Positions 46,509-56,161 of a stretch of 64,000 nucleotides of DNA are shown here, piece by piece. The stretch spans positions 38,797,001 to 38,861,000 of the forward strand of contig NC_080567.1 of NCBI RefSeq assembly GCF_030253575.1, given 5' to 3'. The stretch's first letter is position 1, and the number at the start of each line of letters is the position of its first letter. A program made the position numbers and the translations under genes. This DNA comes from Rhododendron vialii. Its lineage: Eukaryota; Streptophyta; Magnoliopsida; Ericales; Ericaceae. Below the pieces are notes generated by a model, which had not been told where the DNA came from, did not search any database, and saw nothing but the letters and a program-made list of their open reading frames with translations.

Positions 46509-46980
46509 AAACCTAAGGTCCTTGCATCGTGCGCCGACCTGAGAGAGAAGCCTGCCGCTAAAATCGGAGCAATTATGGAGAGAAAGCTCAAGCAGAGAAG
46601 GCCGAAGGAGAGAATCAATAGCGGAATCGTCGAGGCGATGACAATCAACCTTGAGGGTCTGAAGGTAAGGGTTTGGAGGCAACAAAGGGCCCAGCAAATC
46701 GATTGAGGGCGCAACGTCCTGAGAGAGCGAGAGATAAAGAGAAATCAGATCCAAATCTAAAGAAAAGGTAGGAAATTGAATAGGTATAGGGGATGAGGAG
46801 GCTTACGAGGAGGAGGAAGTTGGGGAGAAATGAGAGGATGTGAGAAGAGCAGGTGTTGAGGGACTTGGAAGTGGAAGCGATTGAGCAGATGGAAGGGACG
46901 TCGAGCTTCGTCATGATCGTTGCCAAGAGAGCCGTGGGAAGAACCTCCATGCTCTGTATTTCTGCATCCCGATTCGCCAT
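42784..46980 (-). CDS. FBL10: F-box/LRR-repeat protein like FBL10
   Basis: Four exons: 46807-46980, 46513-46718, 46153-46246, 42784-44238. Phases close to about 642 residues (Arabidopsis FBL10, At2g17020, about 656 from memory). The N-terminus carries an F-box (MEVLPTALLATIMTKLD, then STSKSLNTCSSHILSFLP), which would dock on SKP1 in an SCF ubiquitin ligase. From about residue 60 to 560 the protein is a run of leucine-rich repeats of the cysteine-containing type, for example LTFLDLRDCRSLGDESL and LQELDLSNLPNLSDAGVL. The C-terminus is a strongly acidic tail (GENDESGDDEEMEEVENVA). The target protein is unknown. The start at 46980 was chosen for the F-box context; the upstream in-frame extension is repeat-encoded. 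Intron 1 is short and intron 3 is 1.9 kb. Confidence 0.94.
46450..46507. repeat. (GA)29 microsatellite beside FBL10 exon 2 donor
   Basis: An uninterrupted tract of about 29 units. On the gene strand it is (CT)n starting six bases after the 5' splice site of exon 2 (exon ends 46513, GT at 46512-46511). Confidence 0.95.
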
Positions 46981-46996
46981 TCTCTCTCTCTCTCTC
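46981..46996 (-). promoter_or_regulatory. (GA)n tract directly before FBL10 ATG
   Basis: On the gene strand eight GA units run straight into the start codon at 46980. Same arrangement as in ATR and the GGPPS small subunit gene. Confidence 0.5.
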
Positions 46997-48955
46997 AAAC
47001 TGCACTGTACTCCTTGGATAGATGTTACGGCACGATAGCCTGAGAAAGAAGGAATATCCCCCGAAACGGTACCGGGTACCGGATATGTGCTAAATTGGGA
47101 TGCTAATCGAGCCAAACATTTTAAGCACAACATTGTTCAAGCTTGGCTCGACTCCTTGTTACATATGTTTAAGCTTGACTTAAGTTTAAAAACTTTTTGA
47201 GATTAGTTGTTCAAGCTTGAAATTTTGTGCTCGTGATAAGTTTGGCTTGTGAAATATACAAGTTAATCTCGAGCGAGCTAAATTTAGTGAAGTTTCAAAC
47301 TTTCAAGTTTGAGCTTTAGCTCATTAAAGATTTAAGGTATAAAATGAAATGGTCTAATTTAAAACCATAAAGAAGAGCCAGCATCATTAATCTAAGCCAA
47401 AAAACCTTATAAACATAAAATTCAGTTACTAGCTACCATTCATCAAATTAATTAAATAATTGTTTCCTAACTACCTCTAAAGAATATGACTAAGTTCTAT
47501 GATTCATAATCAAAAAATAAATAATGATAAGGTTTCTTCAATAATTTCTATTTGGATGCAGTAGAATTGTAAAACTGAAATATCTGTATGAAAGGCAGAT
47601 TCATATCTCATATTTTGAGATATTTAATTTGTCTTTATATTTTTAGTATTTAAGGAATGACCATTTTGTTCCCGAGCCAAAAGGTATATGCTTAAGTTTG
47701 ACTTGAATTTATAAACAAACGAAAAAACATAATTGAGCTTGTCTTATATTTGGAATAAACGGGTTTAAATAAGTCAAAAATCGAGTCAATCTCAAGCAAA
47801 GCCGAACTGTTTGGTTCATTTAGCAACCCTGAGCTAAATACTAATACTCCAGTTTGGTTCATTTATAGACAACAGTAAAGATACAAGTACAGCAAATGCT
47901 GTACAGCAGTCTTGCATAGACTCCTTTTGAGCCCTTCTCGGGTCTCATAAAGTTAATCGGAGCCGCTCATTTTGTTCAAAATACATCGTTTATGGTCCCT
48001 GTAAAAAATCACCTTAATTTGATATCGGAAAGGTTGTTTGAAGCAAAGTTGGATGATTCGTAAACAACCTTTCCGATATCGGATTGAGGTGATTTTTTAC
48101 AGGGACCATAAACGATGTATTTTGAACAAAATAAGCGGTTCCAATCATCTTTGTGAGACCCGAGACGGACGCAAAAGAAGTCTGTGCGCAGCTGCTATAC
48201 AGCATCTCCTGTACCTTTAGCAGCGTTCTATAGACGACAATTGTCCTTTGACATAACAATCCCTTGGACACACGTATTTCTCTTCTTCTTCTTTTTCTCA
48301 TGCTTTTTTCTTTTTATCTGGACACAACATACGGAGTATATCTCACTGCACACAGAAATTATATGAGACTTCATTTTTTTCCAACGGCATGTGTGACTCA
48401 TCAACTAAATTAATCCCTTGCTTTAATTGCCAAAATACTAATCATATTGCTGCTGCAGTTATATAGTAAAATTTCGAGGAGACAGTTAAAAGTTTTATGT
48501 TTAGTATTCAGATGCCGAGGCAGTTTACGTGCAACTCAACTTACCGAGAGCTGATTAAGAGAGTGAAAAGTAAATGAATCAAAATGAGAACATTCTAAGA
48601 AAAAAAGTTGAATAATTTGTGTTCCCTTGAATTCAATGAATTTTAACCTTTCCAAGTTTTAAGCATTTGGTTTGAAAAGCGAAGATCCATGCCCCAACTG
48701 GTTAAGGATGTGAATAACTCTTCTCATGATCCTAAAACTTTAAACTCAAATACTACTTCCCAGCTCTCCCATTATTCACACAACAATTAATTGTAGCAGT
48801 ATAACTCATGCCACCCAGGGTAAGATCACAATTGTAAAGAGATGAGAACTTTCTTGTCTTGATGATAAAACATATTCTAGTCTTCTAGCAACCTAAACAT
48901 CTGAAATTCAATGAACGGTTCAAGTGCCAAAATTTGCAAACTACACTAGTAAACT
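46997..48955. other. Intergenic region FBL10 start to GGPPS-SSU stop
   Basis: AT-rich, with FBL10 promoter at the left, the 328-base inverted repeat at 47887-48214 in the middle and the presumed 3' UTR of the GGPPS small subunit at the right. No coding sequence could be supported. Confidence 0.6.
47887..48214. repeat. Long near-perfect inverted repeat (foldback element)
   Basis: Arms of about 150 bases run inwards from gtacag/ctgtac ends and meet around a loop of about 22 bases near 48039-48060. The inner ~95 bases of each arm (including acatcgtttatggtccctgt and gatatcggaaaggttgttt) are almost identical; the outer parts differ at scattered sites. No clear target duplication. High arm identity implies recent origin. 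Could be a MITE or a small-RNA-producing locus. Confidence 0.88.
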
Positions 48956-51095
48956 TTAATCACCAACACTAAAACCTCTGTCAGCAGCATAATCAACAAA
49001 GCTGTAGAGAGGGAACACCCTCTCACCATACTTTCCAAACCCATCCAATTCTCTCTTGGCTTTTGCTCTCAGATCCTCAGCCACTTCCATTGCCTTTTCA
49101 ACTCCATACTTTCTCACATAGCTCTTCCCCCCCTTCTTCTTCTCCTCCTCCTCCTCTTCTCTCTCCTCACCCTTCATTTTCTCTTCCAAAACATCATCAA
49201 CCACGTTATACAAAACCCCAACAGCTCGTCCGTATCTTCTCAGCCGTTGGATATCATCATCCCCAGCGCCACCCAGGAAACCGCCGCACACAGCGGAGCA
49301 CTCACCCATTTCCCCGTACTTCTTCTCCTGGACGAACTCGACAGCATTGGACCCACCCTCGAGGTCAAGGAACTGGCCCGCGGCCATGCCGGTAGATCCA
49401 ACGGCCCGGGCGATTTCGGCGATGACTCGGAGGAGCCGGGGCTCCGGGACCAGGTCCGGAGGGGTGTTGGAAACAATGTGGCGGAATCCAAGAGGGAACA
49501 GAGCGTCACCGGCGAGGATAGCCATATCTACGCCGAAAATGGTGTGGTTTGAGGGTTGACCACGCCGTGATGGGTCGTCGTCCATGTACGGTAAATCGTC
49601 ATGTATCAACGAAGCGGCATGTACCTGTTAATCAGAGTAACAGAAAATGCATTACTTGCTTTTTATTATTTATAATTCAAAATGTTGTTCTTCGATTTTT
49701 TGAATTTGGTGTACAATTCAATTACATCAATCTAACCCATTTTCTACTGGGATCACTGACACAAACAACACGAATGCTAAAGATATACGTTGTTCGGCCT
49801 TCACGGAGAAATATGCGTTTTCACTAACGCAGCGGAAAATGGAGTTACAAACGTGCAAAACTCTCTCTCCCCCCTCTCTGGTTCACTATGTCCCTATTCC
49901 ACCTCTCTCCCTCTGCTCTCAGCCATAAACATAAATAGACAGGAAACGGGTAGATAGTGGTGGCGTGGAAGTCTCCAAAGGCGGTGATGTCGCTCATCCA
50001 TCTCTAAGGATGGAGTCACGTGGTGGCTAGTGGTGGCTGCCGCCACTGCAAAGACTTCAAAAATATTGTCACTGTAGTAGAAGTTTTTACTTCTAGTACT
50101 GAACTCTATAATCGGTTAAAAAATAGGGCAAGAGAATCTACGTTTGTACATACTCGTCACTACTAGATTAAAATCCGGGCTCTGTCATGCATCTCTCAAT
50201 AGAGAAACCTAGGTCAACAATTTTATGGAAAATTCCAGGGGTAGGTTCTGCAGTAGTAGTAATATTTTGATTTGCCGAAGCTTTATGGGAAGGTGAATCA
50301 GGCGTAAAAATTGGATAGTTCAAAATTCTTAGTTCAACTCGAGCTATCAACTCTAGTGAAACAAACCTATTCGGGCTCCAATTTTGGTTAAGCCTTGCTA
50401 GAGCACCATGGAATTGATCCCATAAATTAGTCAAAATGCGCGTACACAGGCAAAATTGGACCTTTCTAAGTTTTTCCTAGTAGATATAGATCGATCAGCA
50501 AGAATCTGAGAACTCAGGGAATCAATTCATTCACAATAACTAAAAAATGGAAGAAAGAAAGAAAGAAGTAACACAAAACTAACCCCAAAAATAAAATGAA
50601 ATCAAAGTTGATTTTGGGTACTGAATCAATGATAAAAATTTGAACTTTCAAACTTGGGGAAGAAATCTATTAATATTCACAGTGAATTCATTACGCAAAA
50701 AGGTTGGAAATTGAGGAGATAAGACAGAAAAGAGGAGTAACCATTTCGAGGGCGCAGGCGGTGGGGAAGGCGGCGAGGCGGTTGCCGCCGAAGAGCTCGC
50801 AGGCGGCGACGCACATGACCGGAGGAGCACGTTTCGCACCTTTGGCGAGCACAGAGTAACGCATGGCCTCGTAGATCTGCTGTGGGTACTTGACAGGTAT
50901 GGCCTCGTCTAGCTTCTGATTGATTTCTGCTCTCAGAGTTGTCCAGTAAGTTCGAAGATCGAATTGGGTCGAAACCAGCGGTAAAGAAGAAGAAGAAGAA
51001 ACTGAACACCGAATTTTAGGCTGGAAAATTGGTCTGCTGCTTTTCCCGAAGTTGGGTCTGGGAGACGATGATATATTAGCCATTGAGAAAACCAT
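48956..51095 (-). CDS. GGR: Heterodimeric GGPP synthase small subunit type II, plastid
   Basis: Two exons, 50742-51095 and 48956-49624 (intron 1117 bases, phase 0), give about 340 residues; Arabidopsis At4g38460 has about 326. Residues 1-40 are Ser/Pro-rich and basic, a plastid transit peptide; an internal ATG at 51083 is an alternative start. The prenyltransferase fold keeps a first Asp-rich motif, DDLPYMDDD (Asp127/128). The second is degraded: VVDDVLEEK (Asp261/262) instead of DDxxD. Two CxxxC motifs, Cys95-Cys99 and Cys227-Cys231, are the signature of small subunits and mediate binding to catalytic GGPPS. The family shifts partner GGPPS toward GPP/GGPP production for terpenoid and chlorophyll pathways. 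A Glu/Lys-rich low-complexity insert follows the second motif. Confidence 0.94.
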
Positions 51096-51097
51096 CG

Positions 51098-51100
<3 letters not shown>

Positions 51101-51130
<30 letters not shown>
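51101..51130 (-). promoter_or_regulatory. (GA)15 tract in GGPPS-SSU leader
   Basis: On the gene strand fifteen GA units end five bases before the ATG at 51095. Same pattern as ATR and FBL10. Confidence 0.5.
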
Positions 51131-51131
<1 letters not shown>

Positions 51132-51402
51132 ACTATCTATCTATCCCTCTCTTTATGTGTGTCTATGTATATACTGTATATTTTGGTATGTAGCTATGTA
51201 TACATGCAGATTGAAAAATTGGCAGTGGTGGACCTGGTGGTGTTGGTGGCCTGGTGGGATTTCCCTCTGGGAAGTGGAGTATTTATTAGAGCGATGGATA
51301 ATGAAAGCAAAAATGCTAGAGGCAAATCACCCGGAGACACATCAATCACGTGATGTGCCCCTAGCATGTTCCGAATGAAAGAGATGAGTTGACCAAAAGG
51401 TA

Positions 51403-51614
51403 CTCCATCCGTTCTGATTTAATTGTCTTCTATTCTAATCGGTTAAAAAATAGGTTATATATTTGAATCCGTAATAAATTTCATATCAAATATGAATTTT
51501 ATTTGATAGATCTCGACTAGTTCTATAATACAATATTTTCGAAATCACGTAAAACATTATAAAAAATGGCACGAACTTAAAAAAAAAACTATTAAATCCG
51601 AACGAAGAAAATAG
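51403..51614. mobile_element. Stowaway-like MITE (TA target duplication)
   Basis: A 212-base element flanked by TA (51401-51402 and 51615-51616), with inverted ends ctccatccgttctgatttaa and the reverse complement of the right end, ctattttcttcgttcggatt. The size and TA duplication fit Tc1/mariner Stowaway. Confidence 0.7.
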
Positions 51615-52573
51615 TACTTTGTTAGGGCCCACACACTTGTTAGGAATGTTTTTTTAGGAGTATTAAAATATGTAAAGAACAAATTACTCCTACCGTCCCA
51701 TTTTCTTGCTCATCTTCTTATTTAGGGTTGTCCCAAACAATTTTTTTTTTATGTCCAAAAAAATAGCAACCAAAACAAAACAACTTTCCATGTTAACACC
51801 ATAAGGCTCCGTTTGTTAACCCCCTTTAGCCTTGGGATTGGACTAACAATTTCAATGGCTTTCGAATCCCTTATTTAGTAACCCAAAACTACTCTGAACT
51901 ATGAATGTCACGGAATTAGTAAGACCTCAAATTGGGGGTATTAGCAATTAGCGGGATTAGTTTTGGAGATATTATTTATAAAGAGAGGATAAGATAAGAG
52001 AAAGTATTACTTATGAGAGATAAAATAAGAGGGTTTGGATGGTAAAAAAAAACAAGGGGAATTAAGGGGTATTAATTATAACCACCTCATAATCCATCCA
52101 TAAATTATCCTGAAGGAGTCTAGGGGGTATTAAATCGGAAGGGGTATTAACCAATACCCTATCCTTTTGGCCAGCCAAACCAAGGCTACAGGGGTATTGA
52201 TTTTTTAATCCGCCACATTAGTTATTACCCCCTCTTTATACCCCATTCAAACAGGCTCTTTGGGACTTAGTATTCATAATCCAATTCCAATCATTTCTCA
52301 TTACCAATTTTTTTTATCAATTCAATCTCATTATCTAATCTCATCTTAAGCAAACATGATATTAATAATCTCATAATCTAATTTCATACCAAACAAACAT
52401 ACTCATTATCAATCTCTTCTCATTAACAATCTCTTCTCATTATCAATCTCAATCCTAATCCCATCTCTTTACGAAAATTCTATCCATCTATCACTGTTAT
52501 CAAACAGGGCCTAAGAAATATGGTTAGGTTTAGGGTTTGTTTGGTACTTATGGAAAAGAAAGAAAAATTAATG

Positions 52574-52668
52574 TTCAAAAGTTGAACTTGTATAGCCCAC
52601 AACTTTTCTTGAAAATGAATCCAAATTCAAAAGTTGAACTTGTATAGCCCACAACTTTTCTTGAAAAT
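52574..52668. repeat. Tandem duplication, 52-base unit
   Basis: The block ttcaaaagttgaacttgtat to cttttcttgaaaat occurs twice at 52-base spacing, identical over about 43 bases. Confidence 0.85.
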
Positions 52669-54789
52669 CCAGGAACAGGCCGAAATACTGCCTGAATGTC
52701 AATTTTTGATATTTATAACAATTTTAATTTCTTATATCATTCAAAATATATCTCAAAAAATATGCAAATATTAAAAAACCAATCCCCCTTCTTGTAAGGG
52801 AGTCCTTACTTAACTTAAGTAAAGACTTTACATTTCCGGATCAAATTTCAATGATCCAAACTGTTAAATGTGTTCATAATTTTTTCAATCCCTTAATGAG
52901 TAATGAGAAATCAGCTAAAAATATAACTGAAACATGTTTAATCCAAACATTTCTCATAAAAACACATTCAGCCAAAATTTGATCAAAAAAATATGAAGTT
53001 TTTACTTAAACTAAATAGAGACTCCCTTACAAGAAGCTTGATCAAAATACATCCACTTCCAAATGAAAGTTTACTTACCCTTTCTCCTCTTTTTCTTGTC
53101 GTTTATTAGAGAAAATTTAAACTGAGTCGTAGAGCTTTACCCTTGGTTAGAGGGAGCCCTTCCAGAAATTCTCAATGGCCAGGGCCTAACCCAGGCCAAA
53201 GAGGGGGTTTGGAAATAGTTTTCAACCAGCAATTGACGTGCCTTGGTTATTACCTCATTAGCTACGTCATTGCCCCAAGCGCAAAGATACAATTCTCGGC
53301 TGCCTCTTCCTTGATTTATACTACTCCACTGCAAGGCTTTCTCTCACACCTATCTCAATTATCGATGTGGGACTCCCTATTCACTGTTCTCTTTCCCCAC
53401 ACTTTTCTCCCCTCCATTTTGGAAAAAAGACTCTGACTTTGTTCCAATTCTACCGATGAGATTGAGACACAACACATGTTACGTGCATGTATCATTGACG
53501 CTTACAAGAGAGATGTGACTTGTAATTAATCTCACCTAATTTGAAGATGATTTGGAACTGGAAATTTTCCCCTTCCAATAAGGGAGTTGCTTGTTCTGAT
53601 TTTGAAAGGAAAACATCAAAGTACTCTTGCACCATCTCTTGTCTCTCCTCTCATTCGCAATACAATGCCTTTGATGCAGAATTAGACTTGAAAAGTAAAT
53701 GAAAGCAGGGATATTTTTTTATTGAATTCTATATTCATTGTGGAGTTTTGATTTCGTCAAAATAAAGCACCAGTATTATCTGAAAAATTAATTGAGATGG
53801 AACCAGGAGAATATGCGAAGTTCAATATGCGAAATCCACTGCAACATACATGAGAAGTAAAACACTAACTCAAATTAAGCATAGCCATATTGGAACGGCC
53901 TATTCAGAAGTCACAAAATATGCGTATGTATCATGTCTGTAGGATTTATTTTAAAGAAAAATTCTTAACCTCATCAATTCTTTCAACTACTTTAAAATTT
54001 CATACGGGACAATATATATTCCCAAAGAATGGATACACAGAATCAAACGAACGAAAAAATAATTCAGTATAATTGCTTAAGAAATTTTTTCTTATTTTAT
54101 AATTGTTGACATGCCCCTTAGTATTAAAAATGTATAAGAGTAAAAAAAAATTAATTCTTCTCACTATTTTTTTACGCTTGTAAATTACAGTTCCATTGAA
54201 GAAAATATTATACAAGGCAACAAGAAGACATACCTACTCTAAATTTTCATTTGGTTATTGAATGAACCTTCAAATAGATTCTATCCCTGTAGGGGTCTTT
54301 TATAAAGAAACTTATTTTCAACTTCTTGTGTAAACATAGTGGGTTCACTACCATTCCAATATTCCATGACAGGTGGTGGATGAAAAAAAAACAATCCGTC
54401 GCAAAAGGATCGGGTTAGGAACCAAACTGATCTGCGAGCAACCCTAATCCAGATGTAGCCATAGATAGGATGAAAATTTGGACTAATAATCGGGGAACTT
54501 TGGTTTTTTTTTTTTGTCTCACATACGTCCCAAAATTAGTAAAATGGCCAATTTTATTTTCGAGAAATGATTTTTTTCCATATTTTGATAACCACATTTT
54601 ATTCGTGATAATACTACCTAATATTTTCCATCTTTATTTTCTTTATCCAGTTACAAGGTATCTTACCAGATCCATCATTCACATACTCAATTGGATTCGG
54701 GAACGTATTTCTACCATTACAATCTCCGCCCGAGCAATCAATCACCGCCACCAATATATTCTTACTACTGTGAGCAATTTTGAACTATA

Positions 54790-55090
54790 ATTGTAGGGGA
54801 CCCACCCAAAGGTAGGCCCCTCCAAAAAATGGCGTATGCCGCTTTCTGCGGCGAACACACGGTATTCTTTAGTAAAAGGCGAAAGAATAGTTCGCTTTGT
54901 GTTCACCGCGCGGCTGCGTGCCAAATTTATATGGCCTTACTTCCTTTTTGTAGTCGTTTCGTTGGCTTCTCTTATGTTAGCCACTCGATGTGGGACTGAA
55001 CTTGTATTTACACTACAGAAGCAAACAGACGCCCTGCCCTGTCTGTTTATGGACCGCAGCAGTCTTCTCTTTTGCCCATTGATTTGAGCT
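54790..55090 (+). other. GC-richer island of unknown origin with a short ORF
   Basis: About 300 bases with clearly higher GC than both flanks, from gtaggggacccacccaaagg onward. A plus-strand ORF at 54836-55087 (83 codons) contains a hydrophobic segment, IWPYFLFVVVSLASLML. It resembles neither a repeat family in this window nor a protein I recognise. An organelle-derived insertion is possible but I could not place it in a plastid or mitochondrial gene. Confidence 0.25.
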
Positions 55091-55360
55091 GATTCCCTAC
55101 TACTTATGAATCAGGATTGGATCTGATAAAAACCTGGGACATTGAAAGTATTGGTTGACGTGTAAATGATTTCGGTTGCTCAAATAGGGAGGTTAAAGAA
55201 TCAAGGAAAGACACACGATTCAAACCTTCGCAACATCTCTTCACACGTCAGTAATGGAATTGAACAGCTTTTTGATCGCTTCACATTTGTATGATCTACT
55301 CAAGTCTCAACTGAGCCTCACTCATAACGTATGCCCATCCTATTCCCTCTCCTCTTCCTC

Positions 55361-55499
55361 TTCTTCTTCTTCAATAACAACATCTAGAATTGCTTTCCCT
55401 TGGGAATTTTGGAATAGCTTCTCTATAGTCTTCTTCTTCTTCAATAACAACATCTAGAATTGCTTTCCCTTGGGAATTTTGGAATAGCTTCTCTATAGT
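55361..55499. repeat. Perfect tandem duplication, 70-base period
   Basis: The block ttcttcttcttcaataacaa to gaatagcttctctatagt is present twice at exactly 70-base spacing with no mismatch seen over 69 bases, implying a very recent duplication. Confidence 0.92.
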
Positions 55500-56161
55500 A
55501 TTTCGCCAGGAATTACTTATCTGGGTCTTTGACCAGAACAAGACTCAAATGATTACATATCATGAGATAAATTATTTGGATCACTTCAGATTTCTTTTTG
55601 CTTTTCTTTTCCCTCTACAAGTAACTCCCTGATGGTTTGGATAGGTTTTGGCTCATTGGTGGGGAAAATTTCAAGAAATAGTGAGATGGCAATCTGGAAG
55701 AAGAACTTTATACGCTCCCCAATCTATATAACTAACCGAATAGGGTTAAACAGAGACTTTTTTTTTTACCTTTGGAAAATAAGGAGAAAAAGAGGGGAGA
55801 ACACGCTGAGCAAATGAGGAAAAGATGCTTCCAATATTTTGCTTACATCCCCCCAAAGGAAAAAACTCCAAGATCGTCACTTCAACTAGTTCACCTCAGA
55901 CTCTAACATATGCGCTAACCGTTTCTCATGAAAGTTACAACACCCACACTCCTTCAGTTTGTTAAAGAGAGAACTTTTTTTTTGATCATCAAAGAGAGAA
56001 CAATTGAGTCTTTACAGAACTGTAGGGGAAGCTAAGAAAGCAACAAAAAGGCGATCTCTTCAACGTTCCCAAACCTTTGACCAGGAGTAAACACCACCTG
56101 ACCAAGACATTTCTCAACATTCAAACAGCATATACAAATGAACTTGACTTAGTTAACAACT

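Larger units (their letters stand above)
51131..56161. other. Gene-free region between GGPPS-SSU and IYO
   Basis: Left part: promoter of the small subunit gene, a Stowaway-like MITE and inverted-end MITE-like DNA at about 51807-52260 and 52260-52515 (ends resembling ggctccgtttg and caaacagggcc). 52.5-54.2 kb: low complexity, one tandem duplication. 54.2-55.85 kb: DNA of different texture containing a GC-richer island and a perfect 70-base tandem duplication. No gene I can support. Confidence 0.5.

Noticed and set aside
46645-47133. Upstream extension of FBL10 by 51 residues
   Set aside because: The extra residues come from intergenic and GA-repeat sequence; the F-box begins soon after the ATG at 46980.
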